This document shows, in pieces, positions 1-8,579 of a stretch of 64,000 nt of DNA. The translations under genes and the position numbers were made by a program. The DNA lies in assembly GCF_000812565.1 (NCBI RefSeq), contig NZ_JTAM01000041.1, positions 26,229-90,228 on the forward strand. Reading direction: 5' to 3'. A model generated the notes under the pieces. The model was not told the origin of the DNA, did not search any database, and saw nothing but the letters and a program-made list of their open reading frames with translations. The stretch comes from Flammeovirga sp. OC4. Its GTDB lineage: Bacteria > Bacteroidota > Bacteroidia > Cytophagales > Flammeovirgaceae. Within the stretch, counting starts at the first letter, position 1; each line of letters begins with the position of its first letter.

Positions 1-2775
1 CATGAACATACGTTACAATATAACCTTAAAGACAATGTACACTATATTGTTTCTGGTTCGGGTTCAAAGACGTCTCATGTAGTACAAGGGAAGTATTCAA
101 AGTTTGCTCAAAGTACAAATGGATTTAGTACCGTAACTTTTAAAGAAAGTGGTGCAACTAACATTCAATATTTTGATGCAAACAAAGAATTGTTCAACAC
201 TTCGTTCTTACCTAAAGAAGTGCCAGTTGTAGCGAGTGTGAAACAAGTTGAATTTGCAGACAGTGTGATTGTCCCTGCCAGTACTCAATATGCAACAAGT
301 GCCTCTCAGCAAAAATGGATGGGAGAAAACTACAGAAATGAATGGGAAACACCTATCAAAATGCCTGTCTTTGATTTATCGAAATTCAAAGGAGGCGTAA
401 AAATTGTTCAAAGAGGTGGTGGTATGGCTACACTATCCTTTAGGCTTCAAGACTCATTAGGCAATCAATATACCTTACGTTCTATTGATAAAAATCCAAT
501 TAAAGCTATTCCTGCTGAATTAAAAGAAACAATAGCGAAATCAGTAGTTCAAGACCAGATCTCAGCGGCACACCCCTATTCTCCTTTGACGGTACCAATT
601 ATGGCTGATGCAATTGGCATTTATCACGCTAACCCCAAAGTAGTCTATGTTGGTGATGACCCACAATTTGGGATATATCAAGAATTAGCAGCGAATAAAG
701 TTTACATGTTGGAAGAAAGGCCTTCAAAAAATACAGGTGACATTGAAAGCTTTGGAAACGCCAAAAAGATTTATAGTACTATAAAAACTGTAAAAAAACT
801 CAGAGAAGACAATGATAATTATACTGATTATATGTTTACGCTCAAATCGAGATTGTTTGACATGTTGATCGGTGATTGGGACAGACATGATGATCAATGG
901 CGTTGGGCAGCTTTTAAACAAAAAAAAGGCAGAAAAATGTTCCGACCGATACCTAGAGATCGTGATCAAGTTTTCTTCCTTAATGAAGGTATTATTCCAA
1001 ATATTGCTTCTCACAGATGGGTATTACCAAAGTTTGAAGGTTTTGATGAAGAGATGAATTGGGCTCCTGGGTTTAACTTTAACGCCAGATATTTTGATCG
1101 ATATTTCCTTGCTCAGGCTAGCTTAGACGATTGGCTGGCACAAGCACAGTTTATACAAGAAAATATCACTGATGATGTAATTCTTGAAGCACTACAATAC
1201 TTACCTAAGGAAATTAAAGATTTTCATCATGATGAAATCTTTGAGGTATTGAAAGCAAGAAGGGCACAACTACCTGCTATTGCTAAAGAATATTATTTAC
1301 ACCTTTCCAAAAACGTATCTGTACTTGGTTCTGACAAGATGGAGCAGGTAGTTATTGAACGTTTAGAAAACGGTTTTACAGAAGTCACATTAAAAAAGAT
1401 TTCTAAAAAGGGAAATATTCAACAGACATTATATCATAGAGTATTTAACCCTAAGGAAACAAAAGAAATTCGAATTTATGGTTTCGGCGGTAAAGATACA
1501 TTTATCTTCAAGGGAAATCATAAGAGTAAAATCAAAGTAAGAGTTGTTGGTGGAAATGGTGAAGATACTATAGAGGATACTACTGATAAAAAATCATCTA
1601 AAAATATCTTATTGTATGACACTAAAGACAGTACAAACATTGTCCATAAAGGTGGAGCTGTAAAGAAAAAGCTTTCTTCAAAGTCAGGTGTAAATAATTA
1701 TAACCGAACTGAATTTAAGTTTAACTCTATACTACCATTATTATATGGTGGCTACCTTCCTGACGATGGAGTACAACTAGGAGGAGGTTTTATTTTTACC
1801 AACCATAGTTTTAGGAAAATTCCTTTTGCATCAAAACATACTTTATATGGTGCAGTTGCTACTGCAAATGCTGGTGCTTTCAAACTAAAATATAAAGGAC
1901 AATTTACCGATGTATTGGGTAATTCTGATCTTGTGGTTCAAGCAGAGCTTCGTTCTCCTAAAAACTCCAATTATTATGGATTAGGTAATGAGACAGTGTT
2001 CAACAAAGAAAATGGCGTTGATTATTACAGATTTTTGTACATATACCATAAAGTCAATACTCACTTTCTTATTGAATTCAACAAAAGCGTAAACATAAAA
2101 CTTGGAGGAACGTTTATACATACAGATGTCAGTAATGATAAATACTTACAAGATCGATACTTTGTAGAATCTGGTGATTACCTTTTATTTGAAGATGCAC
2201 TCGATCCACAAAATTATTTTGGTCCTGCAATAAGTTTTGAAATTGATAAACGTGATAATAGTTTACTACCGAAAAAAGGTGGGCATTTTGAAATTGGAGG
2301 TATGGCACTTCGCAATTTCAGCAATGACAACCTAAATTATATCAATTTAAATGGTCAATTTACTTATCATTACACATTTAAGTTACCTACAGATCTAACA
2401 TTAGCTTACAATGTAGGTGGTGGCACCAATTTCGGTGATTACCATTATATAATGGCTAATAAAATTGGAGGAAATAAAAACATGAGAGGTTTCAGAAGAG
2501 ACCGTTTTTATGGAGATGCTAGTTTGTATAACAGCCTTGATGCTCACCTTGATATTTTTAAATTTAAAAATAGTATCATACCTTTCACTTTTGGAGTCAT
2601 TGGATTCTATGATTTTGGTAGAGTTTGGTTGGAAGGAGAATCATCAAACAAATGGCATGAATCATACGGAGGGGGTATTTATATTGCTCCAGTTGATAAA
2701 ATAGCTCTTTCCTCAGTCGTAGGTGCATCTGATGAACGTTTAAATGTATATTTCAACATAGGCTTTAGTTTTTAA
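1..2775 (+). CDS. Metallophosphatase / kinase-like / BamA-type barrel fusion protein (5' partial)
   Basis: The reading frame is open from base 1, so the true start lies outside the window; a TTG at 190 is only an internal codon. The first residues, HEHT followed by HYIVSGSGSK, look like the C-terminal metal-binding end of a calcineurin-type metallophosphatase. Around residues 215-330 there is a kinase-like stretch with DRH at 294-296 and RDRD at 319-322, resembling the catalytic and metal-binding motifs of HipA/Fam20C-type kinases. The last ~350 residues are an Omp85/BamA-type surface-antigen barrel ending in GFSF, a typical outer-membrane barrel end. Phosphatase-plus-barrel fusions are known in Bacteroidota; the kinase-like reading is inference. 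It sits 4 bases before the HD/PycTM gene and is probably co-transcribed with it and the cyclase gene. Confidence 0.8.
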   Translation, partial: HEHTLQYNLKDNVHYIVSGSGSKTSHVVQGKYSKFAQSTNGFSTVTFKESGATNIQYFDANKELFNTSFLPKEVPVVASVKQVEFADSVIVPASTQYATSASQQKWMGENYRNEWETPIKMPVFDLSKFKGGVKIVQRGGGMATLSFRLQDSLGNQYTLRSIDKNPIKAIPAELKETIAKSVVQDQISAAHPYSPLTVPIMADAIGIYHANPKVVYVGDDPQFGIYQELAANKVYMLEERPSKNTGDIESFGNAKKIYSTIKTVKKLREDNDNYTDYMFTLKSRLFDMLIGDWDRHDDQWRWAAFKQKKGRKMFRPIPRDRDQVFFLNEGIIPNIASHRWVLPKFEGFDEEMNWAPGFNFNARYFDRYFLAQASLDDWLAQAQFIQENITDDVILEALQYLPKEIKDFHHDEIFEVLKARRAQLPAIAKEYYLHLSKNVSVLGSDKMEQVVIERLENGFTEVTLKKISKKGNIQQTLYHRVFNPKETKEIRIYGFGGKDTFIFKGNHKSKIKVRVVGGNGEDTIEDTTDKKSSKNILLYDTKDSTNIVHKGGAVKKKLSSKSGVNNYNRTEFKFNSILPLLYGGYLPDDGVQLGGGFIFTNHSFRKIPFASKHTLYGAVATANAGAFKLKYKGQFTDVLGNSDLVVQAELRSPKNSNYYGLGNETVFNKENGVDYYRFLYIYHKVNTHFLIEFNKSVNIKLGGTFIHTDVSNDKYLQDRYFVESGDYLLFEDALDPQNYFGPAISFEIDKRDNSLLPKKGGHFEIGGMALRNFSNDNLNYINLNGQFTYHYTFKLPTDLTLAYNVGGGTNFGDYHYIMANKIGGNKNMRGFRRDRFYGDASLYNSLDAHLDIFKFKNSIIPFTFGVIGFYDFGRVWLEGESSNKWHESYGGGIYIAPVDKIALSSVVGASDERLNVYFNIGFSF

Positions 2776-2779
2776 TACC

Positions 2780-3997
2780 ATGGAAATGACTGATATAAAT
2801 TTTGATAAGTTGATCGCTTCAGCATCTGAGTTTGCTAAACAAAATATTCAAGATCTTCCTTATCATAATATAAAACACACTGAGCATGTTGTTCGTGCCG
2901 TTCGTGAAATTGGTGAAAACGAAGGGGTTGACGAAAAAAACATCTATCTTTTAGAGATTGCAGCATGGTTTCATGATACTGGTTATACGCAAGCAAGTTG
3001 TAGCAATCATGAAGCTAACAGCTCAAAAATCTGTAAAGAATTCTTGGATGAAAAATTATCTAACGAGGACATTAAAGTAATTCAGGAGTGCATCATGGCT
3101 ACACAGCTTCCACAAACTCCAAGAAACTTAATGGAGCAAATCATTTGCGATGCAGATCTAGCACATTTAGGTAAAGAAGATTTTAACACATTCTCGGAAG
3201 CCTTACGTCAAGAAAAATCTGAGATCCTTGAAACTGGAAATATCTCCAAATCTCAATGGTTAATGATGAATGCAAGGTTTATGACAGACCATAGGTATTT
3301 TACAAACTATGCTAGAACGCACTATGGACCTCGCAAAAGAGAATATTTACAATCTATTTTAAAGGAGGCTGAAACAATCATTGAAGATGTTGAGCCTAAA
3401 CCAGAAAAAGAGAAAAAAAAGAAAAAGAAAAAGAAAGCACCTTCAGAGCCTACTGAAATGCTAAACGGAGTACCAATGCTTACTAAGCCTAGAAGAGATA
3501 TTGAATCAATGTATACCACTTTGGCTAGAAATCAATTAGGTTTAAGCTCCATCGCCGATCGAAAAGCAAGTACTTTGCTTTCCATTAACTCCATCATAAC
3601 TTCTTTCGCAATTGGTTATCTTTTCAGAAAAATTGATGAGTTACCCGAACTGCTTTGGCCAAGTTTAACTTTGGCAATTACAGGTTTAGTTTCTGCCATT
3701 TTAGCTGTTTTGGCAACTAGACCTAATGTAAAAAAGCATTTAAAGAAAGATAAAAAGGATCTGAATTTACTTTTCTTTGGAGATTTCGTAGATTTGGAAC
3801 TAGAAGAATACCAACAACTATTAAGAGAAGCCACCTTATACCCTGAACAAGTGTATGATAAACTTAGTAAGGACGCCTATTACTTGGGCAAGGTGCTTGA
3901 CCTAAAATACAAGAAAGTTAGAAATGCATTCAATTTCTTTATGGTTGGTATAACTATTTCCGTGATCTCGTTTATTATCACTTTCTCAGTGTACTAA
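2780..3997 (+). CDS. HD phosphohydrolase fused to Pycsar-effector-like (PycTM/DUF5706) membrane domain
   Basis: Residues 1-200 form an HD domain with a complete metal site: H33 (in YHNIKHTEH), H65-D66 (FHDTGY) and D124 or D126 (ICDADL). HD proteins hydrolyse phosphate esters, often nucleotides. A lysine-rich linker at about 208-222 is followed by a second domain containing ADRKASTLLSINSII, characteristic of the DUF5706/Pycsar effector family, with predicted membrane helices near 262-285, 292-315 and 385-405. Pycsar effectors are membrane-damaging proteins triggered by cyclic pyrimidine nucleotides in phage defence. The adjacent cyclase gene starts 11 bases downstream, which fits a signal-making and signal-sensing pair; the HD domain could degrade the signal or a related nucleotide. 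M1 and M3 are alternative starts. Family calls are firm; the joint function is inferred. Confidence 0.85.
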   Translation: MEMTDINFDKLIASASEFAKQNIQDLPYHNIKHTEHVVRAVREIGENEGVDEKNIYLLEIAAWFHDTGYTQASCSNHEANSSKICKEFLDEKLSNEDIKVIQECIMATQLPQTPRNLMEQIICDADLAHLGKEDFNTFSEALRQEKSEILETGNISKSQWLMMNARFMTDHRYFTNYARTHYGPRKREYLQSILKEAETIIEDVEPKPEKEKKKKKKKKAPSEPTEMLNGVPMLTKPRRDIESMYTTLARNQLGLSSIADRKASTLLSINSIITSFAIGYLFRKIDELPELLWPSLTLAITGLVSAILAVLATRPNVKKHLKKDKKDLNLLFFGDFVDLELEEYQQLLREATLYPEQVYDKLSKDAYYLGKVLDLKYKKVRNAFNFFMVGITISVISFIITFSVY

Positions 3998-4008
3998 CCA
4001 ACTAACCC

Positions 4009-5181
4009 ATGCAATATTTAAAAAATCGCTATCAATTCGAAAAATATATCAAAGGATATCTCATTTCGAGTGCCTTTTGGTATGTTATAAATGCCTTGTA
4101 TCTTCTAATAAGATATGATGCACTACAGTTCTATAATCGTTTTATTGATAATAATGAGTTTTTCATTATCCACAGTGAGCTAAAGTTTGCATTACTTGCT
4201 AATGCAGTACTTGCCTTATTTTTAGGATGGTTTTCCTGGAATTTTTATTTCTTCTTAGATAAAAGATCCAAACTAAAATCCTGGAAAAGAGGTCTATTAA
4301 TCTTTGCCATTGTATCTGTAGAGACTTCATTATTATTAAGTATTGGAGATTATATGGGTAAAAACATTTACCCTGAAGGACTTCCCTATTTTAATGAGTT
4401 ATCACAACAAAGCTTCGTTATTTATGCTATTTACGTTATGATGGCAGGGGCTTTAATCAACTCATTGTTCCAATTAAAGGATATACTTGGTCCTGAATTA
4501 TTTCAAACCGCATTAAAAGGAGATTATTATACTCCAAAAGAAGAACATAGAGTTTTTATGTTTTTAGACTTATATAACTCAACTTCTATTGCGGAGTGTT
4601 TAGGCCACATGAAATATAGTCGATTAATACAAGATTGTTACCGTACAATGACGGACCCAATTAGCTTTTCAAAAGCCTCGGTTTATCAGTATGTCGGTGA
4701 TGAGATTGTCTTGACTTGGCCACTAGAAAAAGGAATTAAAAATAACCGTTGTATACAATTATTCTATGATATAGACGCTACTCTAAAAAGCCGTAGAGAT
4801 TACTTTATGGAAAAATATGGTGTAATGCCAGAATTTAAAGCCGGTATTCATGCTGGTATCGTTGCTACCTCTCAAGTAGGTGTTATTAAAAGAGAAGTCG
4901 CCTATCATGGTGACACTGTTAATGCGACATCAAGATTACAAGAAAAGTGTAAAGAACTTGGCTACCAAGTTTTAATGTCAGAAGATGTCGTTAACTTATT
5001 GCATTCTCAATTTAAAGAAGTGGGCACTCACCAATTCAGAGGTAAAAAACAACCTCTTAAAATCTTCACCACTGAAGATAAACCTCATGCTAATTCATTT
5101 ACACATGAATGTCCATCTATTGAAAGTACAGTCAATGCACTACTTCCGAAAAAAGTGGATAGCTCGATAGAGAGAATATAA
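4009..5181 (+). CDS. Membrane-anchored class III nucleotide cyclase
   Basis: The N-terminal half has four predicted membrane helices near residues 17-36, 58-83, 94-113 and 133-156. The C-terminal half (about 180-360) is a class III nucleotidyl cyclase domain. Metal-binding aspartates are D187 (FLDLYNST) and D231 (VGDE); the transition-state pair N305 and R309 (GDTVNATSR) is present, so the enzyme should be active. The two positions that select the base in mammalian adenylyl cyclase (Lys and Asp, each three residues before a conserved Gly) are Q227 and A298 here, so the product cannot be assumed to be cAMP or cGMP. It lies 11 bases after the HD/PycTM gene, as in Pycsar cyclase/effector pairs. 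A housekeeping adenylate cyclase of the Cytophagales is the alternative. Confidence 0.88.
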   Translation: MQYLKNRYQFEKYIKGYLISSAFWYVINALYLLIRYDALQFYNRFIDNNEFFIIHSELKFALLANAVLALFLGWFSWNFYFFLDKRSKLKSWKRGLLIFAIVSVETSLLLSIGDYMGKNIYPEGLPYFNELSQQSFVIYAIYVMMAGALINSLFQLKDILGPELFQTALKGDYYTPKEEHRVFMFLDLYNSTSIAECLGHMKYSRLIQDCYRTMTDPISFSKASVYQYVGDEIVLTWPLEKGIKNNRCIQLFYDIDATLKSRRDYFMEKYGVMPEFKAGIHAGIVATSQVGVIKREVAYHGDTVNATSRLQEKCKELGYQVLMSEDVVNLLHSQFKEVGTHQFRGKKQPLKIFTTEDKPHANSFTHECPSIESTVNALLPKKVDSSIERI

Positions 5182-5759
5182 CACTGCTTATCATTTCATA
5201 AACATCAATGTGTTTTGAGATAAACACTAAGACGAAAAATTATAACGAAACCTGAGTTTAATTCAAATGCATTTAAGCTATAGATAATTTTAAACAGGTG
5301 TTTAATATTGGGATTTTGGTAAATCTATTCATCCAAAAGAGAGGTCTTTTGACTTGATGGGCTTATCAAAATCCTTTCTTTTTTCTTATAGCTTGAGTAA
5401 TGTTATCGGAATAAGAGTTTGAAATTTGATGATGATCAGCCTAAAAATCATTGAATGAAAATTTAATTTGCGCCTCTATTTTTAGTAGAAAATCATAGTA
5501 AACTTTACCAATTACCCGTATAAATAACACTTTAATTATTAACAATTAATACTATAAATTCCAACGTAATTAAGTTAATAAATATCCATAAGTAACTGAT
5601 AAAGAATTACATTTGCTGTCAAATTGTATCAAAAAGTGAAAGAAATTAGATAAAATACCTTACAAATAATTACAAAACTAACTTTTTAAAGAAATGAGCT
5701 TTCACAATTGTTTACAATCAATTAATTTTACCAAAGTTTTGTCACTTTAACTATTTTTT
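5182..5759. other. Intergenic region with a nested hairpin
   Basis: No convincing gene is seen in these 578 bases. The first part holds a nested inverted repeat (5311-5374). The rest is AT-rich and probably contains the promoter of the small lipoprotein gene at 5760, but no clear TAnnTTTG box was found. Confidence 0.6.
5311..5374. repeat. Nested inverted repeat (structured element or terminator)
   Basis: The outer arms 5311-5322 and 5363-5374 pair over 12 bases with one mismatch. Inside, 5334-5340 and 5345-5351 pair perfectly (CAAAAGA / TCTTTTG) around a GAGG loop. It lies 130 bases after the cyclase stop and could end that operon, although no long U-tract follows directly. Confidence 0.45.
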
Positions 5760-6116
5760 ATGAACAAGCTACTAACCTATTCACTAATAGGACTACTTTC
5801 ATTTATGCTGTTTTCATGCTTTCAAGAAGAAGTAGTAACAGAAGGATGTATCATCGACCCCGGTTTTCTTAATTTAGAAAATAAATTTGCTGCTGAACTT
5901 GCTATTTTAAATAGTGAAGAGGCAACATGTGAAGAAAAGACAACCGCAGGCAACACTATTACAACATTTTTTGAAGAAAATGAGGATTGTATTAATGAAG
6001 CTATCGATTACTATTATGATTCAGAAGATGAATTAGAAAAAGCTGAACAACTAAAGGCTAAATATGAAACTACAATTCCAATGCTGAAAGAAATGGCATT
6101 GGTAACCTGTTCATAA
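5760..6116 (+). CDS. Small lipoprotein of unknown function
   Basis: A 118-residue protein with a clear lipoprotein signal: hydrophobic stretch 4-18 ending in a lipobox (LFSC, Cys at about 20). The mature part is acidic, helix-prone, and has several further cysteines (CIIDPG, ATCEEK, EDCINEA and a C-terminal VTCS) that could form disulfides in the periplasm. No family was recognised. It is a single gene followed by a two-way terminator at 6142-6184 shared with the convergent monooxygenase-fold gene. Confidence 0.7.
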   Translation: MNKLLTYSLIGLLSFMLFSCFQEEVVTEGCIIDPGFLNLENKFAAELAILNSEEATCEEKTTAGNTITTFFEENEDCINEAIDYYYDSEDELEKAEQLKAKYETTIPMLKEMALVTCS

Positions 6117-6141
6117 TTTGGGCCAAGAAAGCTAACACAGT

Positions 6142-6184
6142 ATCCCAAGGATAGTATAGAAATCAATTTTATCTACCTTGGGAT
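6142..6184. terminator. Hairpin between convergent genes
   Basis: Arms ATCCCAAGG (6142-6150) and CCTTGGGAT (6176-6184) pair perfectly over 9 bases and are followed on the + strand by a T-rich run. The site lies between the convergent genes ending at 6116 and 6193. Confidence 0.6.
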
Positions 6185-6192
6185 TTTTCTTT

Positions 6193-6510
6193 TTACAATT
6201 TCCCATAATCTTTTTCAACCAATGCAATTCTGGTTTTGAAAGTCGTATACCATTTACTATTACCTTGCTGACGAGCTAAAGAGTGTTCCAAATTGAATTT
6301 CCAGTTTTTAATACTTTTCAAGTCTTTCCAATATGAAACTGTAATACCAATTCCATCTCTTGCCGATTCAAAACCTAGAAAACCATCTTGTTGTTTAGCT
6401 AATTCAACCATTCTTGTGGCCGTTTCCTCATATCCTTCTAACTCTTCTGAAGTAATAGAAGTAAAAATAACTGCATAGTAAGGTGGCTGTGGTGTGTTTG
6501 CTATTTCCAT
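6193..6510 (-). CDS. Antibiotic-biosynthesis-monooxygenase (ABM) fold protein
   Basis: About 105 residues with the features of the dimeric alpha-beta barrel ABM family: an N-terminal strand (YYAVIFTSI), MVELAKQQDGFLGFESARD, and VSYWKDLKSIKNWKFNLEH. Family members are small cofactor-free oxygenases or haem-binding enzymes; similar single-domain proteins in Bacteroidota have no defined substrate. The start was placed at 6510 rather than 6546 because the upstream in-frame Met lies inside the terminator hairpin of apt, and MEIANTPQPPYYAV is the usual kind of start for this family. The ATG follows the terminator T-run by only a few bases. Confidence 0.78.
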   Translation of the reverse strand: MEIANTPQPPYYAVIFTSITSEELEGYEETATRMVELAKQQDGFLGFESARDGIGITVSYWKDLKSIKNWKFNLEHSLARQQGNSKWYTTFKTRIALVEKDYGKL

Positions 6511-6511
6511 A

Positions 6512-6548
6512 ATAAAAAAAAGTGTTGAAACTTTACATTCCAACACTT
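6512..6548 (-). terminator. Intrinsic terminator of apt, abutting the next start codon
   Basis: On the minus strand AAGTGTTG (6548-6541) pairs with CAACACTT (6527-6520) around a 13-base loop, followed at once by a run of T residues. The run ends within a few bases of the ATG at 6510. The position suggests that apt read-through sets expression of the downstream gene, or that the downstream gene has a very short leader. Confidence 0.7.
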
Positions 6549-6555
6549 GTTATAT

Positions 6556-7077
6556 TTAATATTCAATTAAAGAATTAATCTGATATCCTTCTAGTTTCTT
6601 TTTTCCATTGAGGAAAGTTAAATCAATCAGAAAGTCCAGCTGGACGATCTCCCCTCCTGCTTTTTCTACCATTTTCACTACAGCTTCAGCAGTACCTCCT
6701 GTGGCCAATACATCATCATGTATCAAAACCTTATCTCCTTTTTGGATCGCATCTACATGCATTTCCAAAACATCTGTTCCATACTCCAATTCATATTCCT
6801 GAGAGATAGTTTCGTAAGGTAATTTGTTTGGTTTTCTCACAGGTACAAATCCAGCACCAATTGCATTGGCAATTAAGGGACCGAAGAAAAAGCCTCTTGA
6901 CTCCATGGCCACTACTTTATCAATCTTTTTTCCTTCTACCAATTTCACAAATTGATTAACTCCTTCTGAAAGTGCTTCAGGATTTAATAAAAGTGTAGTG
7001 ATATCCTTAAAACCAATACCAGGCTTAGGAAAGTCTTGTACGTCTCTGATGTATTCCTTTAAATTCATTTTTGTCAA
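6556..7077 (-). CDS. apt: Adenine phosphoribosyltransferase
   Basis: A 173-residue cytoplasmic type I phosphoribosyltransferase, the normal length for Apt, which salvages adenine with PRPP to give AMP and pyrophosphate. It has the N-terminal DFPKPGIGFKDIT stretch, the flexible region FVPVRKPNKLPY, and the PRPP-binding loop VLIHDDVLATGGT near residues 118-130. The start at 7077 gives the usual MTKMNLKEYIRDVQDFPKPG N-terminus. A terminator with a T-run follows its stop. Confidence 0.96.
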   Translation of the reverse strand: MTKMNLKEYIRDVQDFPKPGIGFKDITTLLLNPEALSEGVNQFVKLVEGKKIDKVVAMESRGFFFGPLIANAIGAGFVPVRKPNKLPYETISQEYELEYGTDVLEMHVDAIQKGDKVLIHDDVLATGGTAEAVVKMVEKAGGEIVQLDFLIDLTFLNGKKKLEGYQINSLIEY

Positions 7078-7162
7078 ATTTTATCGATTTTTAAAATTAC
7101 AATAAAATTACCTTGGATAAAATTTGCCTTAAAATTATTAAGAGTATGTTGAAAATTCCTCA

Positions 7163-7693
7163 CTATTGTAAGCTTTTGGGATGTATGTGTGGCTCTTCGC
7201 TTTTTATTTTCTTGATAGGCTTTTGGATCGCTAAATTATTAGGATATGCCACATCAAATCCATCTTCTGTTAAAATACGAATATTGAAGAGAGTGATATT
7301 AATGATTTTTCCTTCTATAGAGTTCTCTCCTCCATCTTGAATTCTAATATGATCTCCTATTTTAAAGGGATAAGCAAAAAATAATAAGATAGAGGCTGTA
7401 ATATTACTCAAAAGTGACCATTGTGCCACAAATGCAACTCCTAGAAGGGTAAAAATTGAAGAAATAAATAGAGAAACACCTTGTATAGAAACATCCCAAA
7501 TACTAATTAAAACTACGACGACCACAATTATATAACCCGCAGTAAAAAAGTTGCTCACGTAGACTTTTCTATGATCAGAGAAACCCTTTTCATCTGCTAT
7601 TTTCGTCAAATACCTGCTTGTCACCCCTAATAATGTAATCAGTGATAAAAGAACTCCAAGGGTGATTAATATTTTAGTTTCTAAACCGTCCAT
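7163..7693 (-). CDS. Small mechanosensitive channel (MscS family)
   Basis: A 176-residue inner-membrane protein with two N-terminal helices and the pore-lining MscS helix region near residues 80-115 (GVAFVAQWSLLSNITAS), followed by the beta domain start FAYPFKIGDHIRIQ. It is shorter than MscS of E. coli (286 residues), with a minimal cytoplasmic domain. MscS channels release solutes when osmotic tension rises. The MarC-family gene lies 12 bases upstream on the same strand, so the two are likely one operon of membrane proteins. Confidence 0.85.
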   Translation of the reverse strand: MDGLETKILITLGVLLSLITLLGVTSRYLTKIADEKGFSDHRKVYVSNFFTAGYIIVVVVVLISIWDVSIQGVSLFISSIFTLLGVAFVAQWSLLSNITASILLFFAYPFKIGDHIRIQDGGENSIEGKIINITLFNIRILTEDGFDVAYPNNLAIQKPIKKIKSEEPHIHPKSLQ

Positions 7694-7705
7694 CGTTTTG
7701 TACTA

Positions 7706-8317
7706 TTAATTTTCAAAAAATGATTGCAACCCTATTAAAACATGATTGACTGCAACCGCTGACAAAATTAATCCCATTACTCTACTTATTAAAGCTGCAC
7801 CACTGTTACCTATTCTATGGAATATTTTTGAGGAAAAAAGCATAAAAATCCATGCTAAAACCATTACCATAAGCATGATTAATGAAGTGAAGAACTGTTC
7901 TTGCAAACTATATTTACTTTTTTCTGTGAGAAGCATTACTGCTAAAATTGCTCCCGGGCTTGCTAAGGAAGGCATAGCTAAAGGAAAAATTGCAACATCT
8001 TCTTTCTGATCAATATGCGAAATCTCCTCTTCTGGTTTACTTGCTCCAAAAATCATTGTTAAAGCAAATAAGAAAAGTACAATACCACCAGCAATTTGAA
8101 AATTAGACATTGGAATTTTTATCACCTCCAAAATGATCTCACCCACTGCTATAAAAAACAGTAATACTCCACTAGCCGCAAAAGTAGCTTTTTTAGCAAT
8201 CGTCACTTTTTGATTACGATCCATATTGGCAGTGACAGCTATAAAAACAGGTAGGGTTCCAATGGGATCAATCACAGTGAAAAATGCAATAAATTTTGTA
8301 AAGAACAGCTGAAACAT
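7706..8317 (-). CDS. MarC family integral membrane protein
   Basis: A 203-residue protein with six predicted membrane helices. FTVIDPIGTLPVFIA near the N-terminus is the hallmark of MarC/UPF0056 proteins, and AMPSLASPGAI gives the second half-repeat signature of this family. Despite the name, MarC is not itself responsible for multiple antibiotic resistance and its substrate is not settled. It is the first gene of a likely two-gene operon with the MscS gene. Confidence 0.88.
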   Translation of the reverse strand: MFQLFFTKFIAFFTVIDPIGTLPVFIAVTANMDRNQKVTIAKKATFAASGVLLFFIAVGEIILEVIKIPMSNFQIAGGIVLFLFALTMIFGASKPEEEISHIDQKEDVAIFPLAMPSLASPGAILAVMLLTEKSKYSLQEQFFTSLIMLMVMVLAWIFMLFSSKIFHRIGNSGAALISRVMGLILSAVAVNHVLIGLQSFFEN

Positions 8318-8477
8318 AAAATTATTAATTTATCAATTCGTGTAACGTGATAAAGATTAAAGTAGGTATTGATGGGAATACGATTTATTTCACTCCCCAT
8401 CTTTATCGGTACAACAATCTCATTATGAATTTGTTTTGTACACCATTTAACTAATACTGATGGAAAGGAAACAACAA

Positions 8478-8535
8478 GAGAGTTTCAAGCTTTTTATAAC
8501 ACCAATCAAAATTTATTTTCCCTTGAAACTCTCTC
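8478..8535. repeat. Long-loop inverted repeat
   Basis: Arms GAGAGTTTCAAG (8478-8489) and CTTGAAACTCTC (8522-8533) pair perfectly over 12 bases around a 32-base loop. It lies between two genes on the minus strand; role unknown (possible terminator or processing structure). Confidence 0.4.
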
Positions 8536-8579
8536 AAACAAATGATAAAATAACCACTTGTTTTTATCAGTCGTGATTC

